A stretch of 64,000 nt of DNA, taken from Acidobacteriota bacterium (lineage in GTDB: Bacteria > Acidobacteriota > Terriglobia > Bryobacterales > Bryobacteraceae). The position numbers and the translations under genes are program-made. The notes beneath the pieces were generated by a model. It was given only the letters and a program-made list of their open reading frames with translations, had not been told where the DNA came from and did not search any database. The stretch lies in NCBI GenBank assembly GCA_026394075.1, contig JAPKYX010000018.1, positions 39,371-103,370 on the forward strand, written 5' to 3'. Positions 8,200 to 16,545 of the stretch are shown in pieces (within the stretch, counting starts at the first letter, position 1; every line of letters starts with the position of its first letter).

Positions 8200-9511
8200 A
8201 CGGATTCTTCGTGCCGTGATGGGGCTGTTGGCGCTGGCTGCCGGCGCCCGGGCACTCACGGGCCAGGAAGTGCTGGAGCTATCGCTGAAGCAGGCCGTGG
8301 AGCTGGCCCTGGCTCCGGATGGTGCCACCCGGACCCAACTAGCACGGGAGGCCGTGGATGCCGCGATGGCCCGCCAGCGGCAAAGCCTGGCCGCCTTGCT
8401 GCCGAATGTCGATGGCACCATGGCCTATGCCGACCAGACGCGCAACCTCCGCACGTTTGGCCTGAACTTTTCCATTCCCGGCGTGGGCGCGCTGCCCTCG
8501 CTGGCAGGGCCTTTCAGTGTGTACGACTTGCGGGCCACCGTCACCCAAAGTGTGTTCGATCTATCGGCCATCAAGCGCTACCAGGCCGGCCGCCGCGGGG
8601 CTGATCAGGCCCGTGCCGAAGTGGACGCCGCCGCCGCCCAGACCATTGAGCGGGTGGCACGGGCCTACTTGGCCGCGCTGGCCGCCCAGGCCAATGTCGA
8701 ATCCGCTGAAGCCAACGTCGACCTTTCCGAGGCCATCGTGAAGCTGACCCGTTCGCAGAAGAACGCCGGCACCGGCACCGGCATCGAGGTCACCCGCGCC
8801 CAGGTCCAGCTGGCCAATGAACAGCAACGCCTGCTGGTGGCCCGCAATGAACTCGCACGCGCCCAGTTGCGGCTGCTGCGGGAGGCGGGCATCCCCATGC
8901 GGGACAAGATCCGGCTCACCGACAAGCTGGCTTATCAGATGGTTGATCTCACCACGGCGCCCGCTCCGGACCGCGCTGACCTCAAGGCCCAGCAGGCCCG
9001 CGAGACGGCCGTCCGGGCCAGCTATGAAGCGGTGAAATGGGAACGGCTGCCGACGGTGGTAGCCTCCGGCGACTATGGCACCACGGGCCCTTCCGTGAAC
9101 AATTCCATCCCCACCCGCTCCGTTGGTGTGGCGCTGCGGCTGCCGGTGTTTGATGGGGGCCGGCGTGACGCCCGCCGGGTCGAAACGGGCGCGGCGTTGC
9201 GGGCGGAACAGATCCGCACGCGTGATCTACAGCAGCAGATCCAACTGGAGCTGCGGCTGGCCGTGGATGGCGTACGGGCAGCGGATAGCCAGCTGAAGGC
9301 CGCTGAACAAGGCGCTCAACTGGCGCAGACGGAAGTGGAGCAGGCCCGGCGCCGCTATGAGGCCGGTGTCAGCAACTCACTGGAGTTAACCGATGCCCAG
9401 ACGCGTCTGGTACGCGCCCGGGACAACTATCTGGCGGCGCTGTTCAGCCACAACGCGGCGCGGCTTGACTACACGGCGGCCTTGGGCACAATCTCCCGGA
9501 CCATCCGGTAA
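8192..9511 (+). CDS. TolC-family outer membrane efflux protein
   Basis: A 439-residue outer-membrane channel component with a signal peptide (about residues 1-25, ending near ALTG) and the repeated coiled-coil/OEP layout: LSLKQAVELAL near the N-terminus, long Ala/Gln/Glu-rich helices (AEANVDLSEAIVKLTRSQ, then RLLVARNELARAQLRLLREAG), and the C-terminal AQTEVEQARRRYEAGVSNSLELTDAQTRL typical of TolC repeats. A ribosome site GGGGAGGA precedes ATG 8192. It likely forms the exit duct for the HlyD and ABC proteins that follow. Confidence 0.93.
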   Translation: MPRRILRAVMGLLALAAGARALTGQEVLELSLKQAVELALAPDGATRTQLAREAVDAAMARQRQSLAALLPNVDGTMAYADQTRNLRTFGLNFSIPGVGALPSLAGPFSVYDLRATVTQSVFDLSAIKRYQAGRRGADQARAEVDAAAAQTIERVARAYLAALAAQANVESAEANVDLSEAIVKLTRSQKNAGTGTGIEVTRAQVQLANEQQRLLVARNELARAQLRLLREAGIPMRDKIRLTDKLAYQMVDLTTAPAPDRADLKAQQARETAVRASYEAVKWERLPTVVASGDYGTTGPSVNNSIPTRSVGVALRLPVFDGGRRDARRVETGAALRAEQIRTRDLQQQIQLELRLAVDGVRAADSQLKAAEQGAQLAQTEVEQARRRYEAGVSNSLELTDAQTRLVRARDNYLAALFSHNAARLDYTAALGTISRTIR

Positions 9512-9523
9512 GGACAACTTTTC

Positions 9524-10699
9524 ATGAAACGCGTGCTTCCTCTCGTGATCCTGGCCGCTGCGTTGGGTGGCGGCTTCTACTGGTGGTGGACCACCCAGGC
9601 GGGTGACCCCAACCGCATTCTGCTGTCCGGCAATCTGGAGCTGAAGCAGTACGAGATCAGCTTCAAGACAGCCGGGCGGCTGGTGGAGCTGACGGTCGAT
9701 GAAGGCGGGGCGGTCCGGAAAGGTGCGCTGCTGGCGCGGCTGGACCCGCAGCAGGTGACCCAAACCCGAGACCGGGAGCAGGCCGCCGTGCGCGTGGCCG
9801 AAACCCAACTGGCCCAAACCGGGATTGTGGTGGAGTATCAGCGGGCGGCCAGCGAATCGGAGATCGCGCTGCGGCAGGCCGAACTGGCGCAGGCTCAGGC
9901 GGTGTTGCGGCAGCTGGAGTCGGGCAGCCGCCCGCAGGAAAAGCGCGCCTCGCAAGCCGCGGTGGAGGATCTGCGCGCGCAGTTCAAGATGGCGTCAGCC
10001 GATTGGGACCGCGCCGAAAAGCTCTACCGGAGCGACGACATTTCGACCGCGCAGTATGAACAATGGCGCACCCGGAAAGAGTCACTCAGCGCCACGCTAC
10101 GCCAGGCCGAGCAGCGCCTCGCAATCGTCGAGGAAGGGCCACGGAAGGAAGAACTGGAGGCCGCCCGGGCCAGCGTTGCCCGCTCGTCGGCGGCACTGCG
10201 GCTGGCGGAAGCGTCGCGTTTCGTAGTCCGTCAGCGAGAGCAGGAAGCCGCCACGCGGCGCGCCGAAATGGAACGCGCCCGCCTAAACGCCCAGGTCTTT
10301 GAAACCCAGTTGGCCGACACACAGGTATTTGCTCCGGCCGACGGCGTCGTGATGGTGAAGAGCACGGAGGTGGGCGATGTGGTCGCGGCCGGGACCAGCC
10401 TGCTCTCGATTGGGGACCTGGACCATCCCTGGCTGCGGGGCTACGTCAGCGAAACCCAGTTGGGCCGCGTCAAGCTGGGGCAGCGCGTCAAGATCACCAC
10501 CGATTCCTACCCGGGAAAGGTGTACGAGGGCCGCGTCTCGTTCATCGCGGCGGAAGCGGAGTTCACCCCCAAGCAGATCCAGACCAAAGAAGAGCGGGTG
10601 AAGCTGGTCTACCGCATCAAGGTGGATGTCAACAACGCCGCGCGCGAATTGAAGTCCAACATGCCGGTCGATGCCGAGATCATGACGGACGAAAAGTAG
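9524..10699 (+). CDS. HlyD/YbhG-type periplasmic adaptor protein
   Basis: A 391-residue membrane fusion protein. One N-terminal membrane anchor (residues 5-22, with a WWW run) is followed by a beta-barrel/lipoyl half (GNLELKQYEISFKTAGRLVEL), a long coiled coil of roughly residues 80-260 rich in Ala, Glu, Gln and Arg, then the second lipoyl half (DTQVFAPADGVVMVKSTEVGDVV) and the barrel (TDSYPGKVYEGRVSFIAAEAEFTPK). The FTPKQIQTKEERVKLVY stretch is typical of adaptors for ABC-2 exporters. It would link the inner-membrane ABC complex to the TolC protein 12 bp upstream. Confidence 0.93.
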   Translation: MKRVLPLVILAAALGGGFYWWWTTQAGDPNRILLSGNLELKQYEISFKTAGRLVELTVDEGGAVRKGALLARLDPQQVTQTRDREQAAVRVAETQLAQTGIVVEYQRAASESEIALRQAELAQAQAVLRQLESGSRPQEKRASQAAVEDLRAQFKMASADWDRAEKLYRSDDISTAQYEQWRTRKESLSATLRQAEQRLAIVEEGPRKEELEAARASVARSSAALRLAEASRFVVRQREQEAATRRAEMERARLNAQVFETQLADTQVFAPADGVVMVKSTEVGDVVAAGTSLLSIGDLDHPWLRGYVSETQLGRVKLGQRVKITTDSYPGKVYEGRVSFIAAEAEFTPKQIQTKEERVKLVYRIKVDVNNAARELKSNMPVDAEIMTDEK

Positions 10700-10708
10700 C
10701 CGCCCGCC

Positions 10709-11446
10709 ATGACACCTTGCCCCGCCATCGAACTCCGGAACGTCACCCGCCGCTTTGAGTCCGTGACGGCGGTGGACCGGCTGACTCTTTCGGTGGCGGC
10801 CGGCGAAGTGTTCGGCCTAGTGGGCCCGGATGGTGCCGGCAAGACCACCACGCTCCGCATGCTGTGTGGCCTGATGGACCCCACCGAAGGCCAGGTCCTG
10901 GTGGAAGGCGACGAGGTGGGCACGCATCTGGATCAGGTGAAGGACAAGATCGGCTACATGGCGCAGCGGTTCGGGCTCTACACGGATCTGACGGTGGAGG
11001 AGAACATGATCTTCTACTCCGACCTGTTCGGCGTCACCGGCAGCGATCGGGACTCGCTGATGGTCCGGCTGCTGGCGATGACCCGGATGGCTCCGTTCCG
11101 CTCGCGGCCCGCGGGCAAGTTGTCCGGCGGCATGAAGCAGAAGCTGGCGTTGATGTGCACGCTGTTGCATCATCCCCGGATTCTGTTTCTGGATGAACCC
11201 ACCAACGGCGTCGATCCGCTGTCGCGCCGGGACTTCTGGGTGATCCTTGATGAGTTGGTGGCCCAGGGGCTGACGCTGATGGTCTCCACCGCCTACCTGG
11301 ATGAAGCGGAGCGCTGCCACCGCGTCGGGCTGCTGCACCATGGCCGCTTGATCCATTGCGATACACCGGCGGCCTTGAAGCAGCTTTACGGCGCGGCCAC
11401 GCTGGAGGCGGCCTTTGTCGCGGCGATCGAAAGGCAGCCGGTATGA
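10709..11446 (+). CDS. ABC transporter ATPase, first of a pair, H-loop His replaced
   Basis: A 245-residue nucleotide-binding protein with Walker A GPDGAGKTT (39-47), Q-loop YMAQ, signature LSGGMKQK (138-145) and Walker B ILFLDEPT with Glu163. The switch (H-loop) histidine is missing: residue 195 is Ala in VSTAYLDEAE. The second ATPase has the normal His. E. coli YbhF is a single protein with two such ATPase halves; here they are separate genes joined by an ATGA overlap. The pair is therefore probably an asymmetric heterodimer with one weak catalytic site. This last point is inference. Confidence 0.92.
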   Translation: MTPCPAIELRNVTRRFESVTAVDRLTLSVAAGEVFGLVGPDGAGKTTTLRMLCGLMDPTEGQVLVEGDEVGTHLDQVKDKIGYMAQRFGLYTDLTVEENMIFYSDLFGVTGSDRDSLMVRLLAMTRMAPFRSRPAGKLSGGMKQKLALMCTLLHHPRILFLDEPTNGVDPLSRRDFWVILDELVAQGLTLMVSTAYLDEAERCHRVGLLHHGRLIHCDTPAALKQLYGAATLEAAFVAAIERQPV

Positions 11447-12216
11447 GCGGCAACGCCGTGGTGATCGAACATCTGACCAAGCGATTTGGCGATTTCGTCG
11501 CGGTCGACGACGTCAACCTCACCGTCCAGCGGGGCGAGATCTTCGGATTCCTAGGCCCCAACGGCGCGGGCAAGTCCACCACCATCCGCGTGCTGTGCGG
11601 CCTGCTGGCACCCACTTCGGGACGGGCTACCGTGCTCGACTACGACGTCGCCACCCAGCCGGAGCTGGTGAAGCAATCGATCGGCTACATGTCGCAGAAG
11701 TTCTCGCTCTACGACGATCTGACGGTGGAAGAGAACATCGACTTCTTCTCGGGCATCTATGGCGTCGCGCCGGGCAAGCGGGAGGAGCGCAAAGCCTATG
11801 CCCTCAAAATGGCTCGCATCGAGGATCGCCGTCACGACATGACCCGCCTGCTCTCCGGCGGCTACAAACAGCGTCTGGCACTGGGCTGTGCCATCTTGCA
11901 TGAGCCCTCAATTGTGTTTCTCGATGAACCCACCTCCGGCGTTGACCCCATCGCCCGCCGCAGCTTCTGGGAGTTGATCCATCAGATGGCCGCCGAGGGC
12001 AAGACCGTGTTCGTCACCACGCACTACATGGATGAGGCCGAATACTGCCACCGCGTCTCGCTGATGTATGGCGGCAAGATGGTGGCACTGGGCACCCCGA
12101 CGGACCTGAAGAGCGCGCTCGCCGCACGCCAGCCGGAGCTGATTTCTCCCACCATGGCGGATGTCTTTATCGAGACGATTGAGGCCATCGAAACGACTGA
12201 GGCGGCCCGAGCATGA
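11443..12216 (+). CDS. ABC transporter ATPase, second of a pair, complete motifs
   Basis: A 257-residue ATPase starting at ATG 11443, which overlaps the TGA of the previous gene. It has Walker A GPNGAGKST (38-46), Q-loop YMSQKFSLY, signature LSGGYKQR (137-144), Walker B IVFLDEPTSG and an intact H-loop His194 in VTTHYMDEAE. It should be the fully active partner in the heterodimer with the preceding ATPase, driving the two ABC-2 permeases downstream. The frame is open further upstream, to 11356, but that part overlaps the first ATPase gene and is not conserved. Confidence 0.93.
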   Translation: MSGNAVVIEHLTKRFGDFVAVDDVNLTVQRGEIFGFLGPNGAGKSTTIRVLCGLLAPTSGRATVLDYDVATQPELVKQSIGYMSQKFSLYDDLTVEENIDFFSGIYGVAPGKREERKAYALKMARIEDRRHDMTRLLSGGYKQRLALGCAILHEPSIVFLDEPTSGVDPIARRSFWELIHQMAAEGKTVFVTTHYMDEAEYCHRVSLMYGGKMVALGTPTDLKSALAARQPELISPTMADVFIETIEAIETTEAARA

Positions 12217-13346
12217 ACCTCCGCCGTTACCGCGCCATCGCCCGCAAGGAGTTTCTGCACATCACGCGGGACCCGCGCAGCTTGAGCATCTCCTTGACGC
12301 TGCCGCTAGTGATCCTGCTGTTGTTTGGCTACGCGTTGTCGCTGGATGTCAACCGCATCCTCACCATCGTGGACGACCGGGACCGATCGCCCGAAAGCCG
12401 TGCGTTGATCGAGCGCTTCTCCAGCTCCGGGTACTTTCAAGTGACCGGCCAGGTCTCCGATACGCGAGAGATCAATGCCCAGATCGATGGCGGGCAGGCC
12501 ATGGTGGCCATCGTGGTGCCGGCGAGCTTCTCGAAGCACATCGCCCAGGGGCAGTCAGCGGACGTGCAGTTGCTGGTGGACGGCAGTGACTCCAACACGG
12601 CGGCGATTGCCCGCGGTTATGCGGAGAACATCGTGCGGCAGTTTGCGCTGGAGCAGCGGGAACGGGCCCAGAACCTCCGCGGTCTGCCCAAGACCAAGCA
12701 GCCGGTGGACCTGCGCGCCCGCATCGTCTACAACGACGATCTGCGGTCGCGCAACTATATCGTGCCCGGCTTGATCGCCGTCATTCTGATGATCATCGCG
12801 TCGATGTTGACCTCACTCACCGTGGCGCGAGAATGGGAGACCGGCACGATGGAGCAGTTGGTCTCCACACCCGTCCGCCCGGTGGAACTGCTACTGGGCA
12901 AGTTGACCGCCTTCTTTGCGGTGGGCATGGTGGACATGTTGATCTGCCTGGTGGCCGCCATCTTCGTCTTCAACGTGCCGTTGAAGGGCAGCGTGGTGGC
13001 GCTTTTCGCCATCAGTATGCTGTTCCTGTTTGGCGTGCTCTGCTGGGGCATCATGTTGTCAACGGTGGCCAAGAATCAGGCGATGGCGTACCAGATGGGC
13101 ATGCTGACCAGCTTCCTTCCGGCGTTCCTGCTGTCCGGCTTTATCTACTCCACCGAGAACATGCCCCTGGTGATCCAGGGCATCTCCTATCTGGTGCCCG
13201 CGCGCTACTTCATCACCATCCTGAAGGGCATCTTCCTGAAAGGCGTCTCGCTGCGGGTGATGTGGGTGGAGGTGTTGTTTCTGGCGCTCTATGCCCTGTT
13301 CGTCTTTGTCCGGACCATGCGCAAGATGCGCTTGAAGGTGGCCTAA
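12213..13346 (+). CDS. ABC-2 type permease (YbhS/YbhR-like), first
   Basis: A 377-residue inner-membrane permease whose ATG overlaps the preceding TGA. It has the ABC-2 layout: N-terminal amphipathic RKEFLHITRDPRSL, one membrane helix (LTLPLVILLLFGYAL), a large periplasmic domain of about 140 residues, then five helices in the C-terminal half. The VAREWETGTMEQLVSTPVRPVELLLGK stretch and the late PARYFITILKGIFLKGV are family hallmarks. It pairs with the permease encoded next. Confidence 0.93.
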   Translation: MNLRRYRAIARKEFLHITRDPRSLSISLTLPLVILLLFGYALSLDVNRILTIVDDRDRSPESRALIERFSSSGYFQVTGQVSDTREINAQIDGGQAMVAIVVPASFSKHIAQGQSADVQLLVDGSDSNTAAIARGYAENIVRQFALEQRERAQNLRGLPKTKQPVDLRARIVYNDDLRSRNYIVPGLIAVILMIIASMLTSLTVAREWETGTMEQLVSTPVRPVELLLGKLTAFFAVGMVDMLICLVAAIFVFNVPLKGSVVALFAISMLFLFGVLCWGIMLSTVAKNQAMAYQMGMLTSFLPAFLLSGFIYSTENMPLVIQGISYLVPARYFITILKGIFLKGVSLRVMWVEVLFLALYALFVFVRTMRKMRLKVA

Positions 13347-13348
13347 CT

Positions 13349-14497
13349 ATGTGGGATCGGCTTCGTCATATCATCCGCAAGGAGCTGCTGCAAGCACTGC
13401 GGGAACCGCGTATGCGGGTGATGCTCATCATGCCGCCGGTGCTGCAGCTGTTGATCTTCGGCTACGCCGTAAACCTGGACGTGGAGCATTCGCGCGTGGC
13501 GTTCATTGATGGTGATCGCACGCCCGCCAGCCGGGAGTTGCGCGCGCGCTTCGCCGGGTCGCGCTACTTTGTGGTGGTCGATGCGGCAGCAGAATCGGAC
13601 CCTGACCTGATGCTGGATCGCGGCGACGTACAAGCCGTGGCGCGCATCCTGCCCGGCTTCGCGCGCGACCTGGCACGGGGGCAAACCGCCACCATGCAGA
13701 TCCTGATTGACGGCACCAACTCGAATGCCGCGTCGCTGATTTCGTCGCAGGCGGCGGGAGTGGTGTCCACCTATTCAGCCGAATGGCTCGCCCGGTGGCA
13801 GCAGGACCGGCTGGTAGGCCGGGCAGTGCTGGAACCCTTGCGGGTGGTGATCCCGCGTGTCCGCTCTGCTGACCGCGTCTGGTTCAACCCGGACCTGCTG
13901 AGCCGCAACTACTTCATCCCCGGCGTCATCGCCAACATCCTGGTGTTGGTCACCATCATGGTCACCGCCATGGCCATCGTGCGCGAGAAGGAGATCGGCA
14001 CGATGGAGCAGCTGATGGTGACACCCATCCAGCCCATCGAACTGATGCTGGGCAAGACATTGCCGTTCGCGCTGGTAGGCATGGTCAACCTGGTGATGGT
14101 GACCGGCGTGGCGCTGCTGTTGTTTAAAGTGCCCTTCCGCGGGAGCTTCCTGTTCCTGGCGGCTTCCACGGTGCTGTTCCTGATGACGACGCTGGGCGCG
14201 GGGCTGTTCATCTCCACGCTGGCGCAGACGCAGCAGCAGGCGATGTTGTCCACGTCGATGTTCTTCCAGCCGGCCTTCATGCTGAGTGGCTTCACGTTCC
14301 CCATCCGCAACATGCCGGAGATGGCGCAGTGGATCACCTATATCAACCCACTGCGCTACTACATGGAGATTGTCCGGGGAGTGTTTCTGAAAGGCAATGG
14401 CGCGGAGACGTACTGGCCGCAGATGCTGGCATTGTTCACGATCGGAACGGTGATTTTGGCCGTCAGCGTGTTCCGCTTCAAGAAGCGGCTCGACTAG
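13349..14497 (+). CDS. ABC-2 type permease, second
   Basis: A 382-residue permease beginning MWDRLRHIIRKELLQALREP at ATG 13349, two bases after the stop of its partner. The layout matches the first permease: one N-terminal helix (IMPPVLQLLIFGYAV), a periplasmic domain, VREKEIGTMEQLMVTPIQPIELMLGK, and five C-terminal helices, ending INPLRYYMEIVRGVFLKG. The frame is open upstream to 12833 inside the first permease, but that extension is a shadow. This is the last gene of the export operon; the substrate is unknown, and by analogy with YbhGFSR may be drugs or cations. Confidence 0.93.
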   Translation: MWDRLRHIIRKELLQALREPRMRVMLIMPPVLQLLIFGYAVNLDVEHSRVAFIDGDRTPASRELRARFAGSRYFVVVDAAAESDPDLMLDRGDVQAVARILPGFARDLARGQTATMQILIDGTNSNAASLISSQAAGVVSTYSAEWLARWQQDRLVGRAVLEPLRVVIPRVRSADRVWFNPDLLSRNYFIPGVIANILVLVTIMVTAMAIVREKEIGTMEQLMVTPIQPIELMLGKTLPFALVGMVNLVMVTGVALLLFKVPFRGSFLFLAASTVLFLMTTLGAGLFISTLAQTQQQAMLSTSMFFQPAFMLSGFTFPIRNMPEMAQWITYINPLRYYMEIVRGVFLKGNGAETYWPQMLALFTIGTVILAVSVFRFKKRLD

Positions 14498-14509
14498 CAG
14501 GCCATCGCC

Positions 14510-16294
14510 CTAGACGACAGCGGTGGAGAAACCACCGGCCAGGGTCAAGGAATGCCCTCGTTGGGCGGCCGCTTCGGCCAGATCGTGCCGCACCTGGGCG
14601 ATCACGCTGTCCCAGTCGCCACGGCGCGGCTGGCGATAGAGCGTCATCGACGGATACCAGGGACTGTCCGGCCGGTCGAGCATCCAGCGCCAGTCCGGCG
14701 CATGCGGGATCAGCGCCCACACCGGGCATCCCAGCGAACCCGCCAAGTGCGCCACCGAGGTATCAACGCTAATCACCAGATCCATCTGGGAGATGGCCGC
14801 CGCCGTATCAGCAAAGCTGTGCAAGTGCTCCGCCAGCGAGATCATGCCCTCCGGCGCCACCACATCCGGTTGCAGGGTGAACCAGTGGACGCCCAGGTCC
14901 AGCAGCGGGCGGACGCTGTCCAGCGGAATGGAACGATGGTGATCGTTTTTGTGATTCGGATTACCCAGCCAGACCAGGCCAATCCGGGGACCGCTAAATG
15001 GCGTGAGCCGCGCTTCCCACTCCCGGCTGGCTTCCTCGGGTACCTCGACATAGGGAATCGGTGCCGGGATTGTCTCCAGTGTCGTGCCGAACAGCAGCGG
15101 CAGGCTCATGATCGGAATCTGTGCCTCGATCAACGGCAGCTCTTCGCCAATCGCGAACACTTCCCCCACACCGGGCACGCTCTTCATCAGGGGCACCAGC
15201 GGAGCATGGCATTCCACCACGACAGAGGTGCCACGGGCCTCAGCCATGGCGGCATAGCGGATGAACTGCAGCGTGTCGCCCAAGCCTTGCTCGGCCCAAA
15301 GCAGCACGCGCCCGCCATTCAGGTCCTGGCCCGCCCAGCGGGGATGTTCGCCATGACGCCGGATGCTGCGCACCTGATCAAAGCGCCATTCAAAGCCGCG
15401 CCAACCGGCGGCCAGATCGCCCTGCAGCAGCCGGACCAGCCCCATGTTCCAGTTGGCCTCCGCATGGTGCGGATCAAAGGTCAGGGCGCGCTGGTAACTG
15501 GATACGGCGCCGTCCAGATCATTCAGTGCCAGCAACACATTGCCCAGATTGTTGTGCGCCTCACGATGATGCGGCCAGTCCGTCAACAAGCGGCGGTAGG
15601 TGTTGGCGGCGTCGTCCAGCCGGTCTTGCTGTTGCAGGGCCAGGCCCAGGTTGTAGCGCGCTTCGCCATAGTGCGGCGCGTAGCTCAACGCTCGCCGGTA
15701 GGAGGCCACGGCGCTATCGAGACGCCCACTGGCGTGTAGCAGGATGCCGAGATTGTTGTGCGCGTCCTTGTGCTTGGGAGAGAGCGCCAATGTGCGCTCA
15801 TAGCAGCGCAAGCCGTCGGCCGGGCGGTTCAGCATCGTCAGCGTGACGCCCAGGTTGAACCAGGCCTCCGCATTGCTGGGCGCCAGCACCGTGCAGCGCT
15901 CGTAGTGATGCGCGGCTTCGTCCAGTTGGCCGCCGCGATGCAGCAGATTGCCCAGCCGCCAGAGAATGCCTGCGTCGTCGGGCTGTTGATCCAGCGCCTG
16001 ACGATAGCACGCAATCGCGCCGGAAAGATTCTGTTGGTGTTCGAGAATGGCCCCCAGGTGGGAGCAGTAGATGGCCGTCGGGCCGCCCAGCCGGATGGCT
16101 TGGGCGATCAAGCTGCAGGCCTTGTCCGCGTGGCCGCTTTCAGCCGCAATCACACCCAGCAGGTCCAACGCATCGGGATCTTCCGGATGCTCAGCCAGAA
16201 TGCGTGAGAGCACGCGTTCTGCTTGGCGCAGCCGGCCAGACCGGTGGTGGGCCACGGCGCGGTGAAAATTAGCGCGATGGGGTGAGGCAGTCAC
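14510..16294 (-). CDS. TPR protein with GT9/GT41-like glycosyltransferase domain (FlmG-like)
   Basis: A 594-residue protein from GTG 16294. Residues about 8-290 are seven to eight tetratricopeptide repeats. The C-terminal half looks like a GT-B glycosyltransferase of the heptosyltransferase/OGT-like type: LLWAEQGLGDTLQFIRYA, then RSIPLDSVRPLLDLGVHWFTLQ, and the donor-site block LVISVDTSVAHLAGSLGCPVWALI followed by PDWRWMLDRPDSPWYP. This architecture is shared with Caulobacter FlmG, which glycosylates flagellin. Because it lies directly downstream of the flagellin gene on the same strand, it is a strong candidate flagellin glycosyltransferase; the sugar donor is unknown. The annotation as a transferase is firm, the flagellin target is inference. 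Confidence 0.85.
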   Translation of the reverse strand: MTASPHRANFHRAVAHHRSGRLRQAERVLSRILAEHPEDPDALDLLGVIAAESGHADKACSLIAQAIRLGGPTAIYCSHLGAILEHQQNLSGAIACYRQALDQQPDDAGILWRLGNLLHRGGQLDEAAHHYERCTVLAPSNAEAWFNLGVTLTMLNRPADGLRCYERTLALSPKHKDAHNNLGILLHASGRLDSAVASYRRALSYAPHYGEARYNLGLALQQQDRLDDAANTYRRLLTDWPHHREAHNNLGNVLLALNDLDGAVSSYQRALTFDPHHAEANWNMGLVRLLQGDLAAGWRGFEWRFDQVRSIRRHGEHPRWAGQDLNGGRVLLWAEQGLGDTLQFIRYAAMAEARGTSVVVECHAPLVPLMKSVPGVGEVFAIGEELPLIEAQIPIMSLPLLFGTTLETIPAPIPYVEVPEEASREWEARLTPFSGPRIGLVWLGNPNHKNDHHRSIPLDSVRPLLDLGVHWFTLQPDVVAPEGMISLAEHLHSFADTAAAISQMDLVISVDTSVAHLAGSLGCPVWALIPHAPDWRWMLDRPDSPWYPSMTLYRQPRRGDWDSVIAQVRHDLAEAAAQRGHSLTLAGGFSTAVV

Positions 16295-16312
16295 AAGGTT
16301 CCTTAACGCAGC

Positions 16313-16330
16313 ATTCCAAGCGATTGGAAT
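16313..16330. repeat. Perfect inverted repeat before the TPR-glycosyltransferase
   Basis: ATTCCAA and TTGGAAT flank a GCGA centre, an 18-bp element about 19 bp before the GTG start. The 251-base gap (16295-16545) to the flagellin stop otherwise shows no gene. It could be an operator or a leader hairpin; there is no T tract to make it a terminator. Confidence 0.4.
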
Positions 16331-16545
16331 TGCAGAAGTGTCGAGACAGGAGTCGAAACGCCCGCTCCGCTGATGCCCCTAGGCAGCAGGCGGTTGGCGT
16401 CACCGGTGAGTGGGATGGGATGAAGTGAGAAACAGCGATCCGCTGCCCGGCCTCAAGAGAGCACCCCAGCCCGGGCCGGAGGCAGGCGCGTAAACGCCCA
16501 CCCCACGGCACCAGACCGGAGGAACCACTCAATTAGCCGCTGAGC

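Noticed and set aside
12833..13348. Upstream extension of the second permease frame
   Set aside because: It lies inside the first permease gene, reads as Gly/Arg/His-rich shadow sequence, and a clean ABC-2 N-terminus starts at ATG 13349.
16269..16532. 87-codon - strand frame between flagellin and the glycosyltransferase
   Set aside because: Overlaps the glycosyltransferase start, contains the palindrome, and has no protein-like features.
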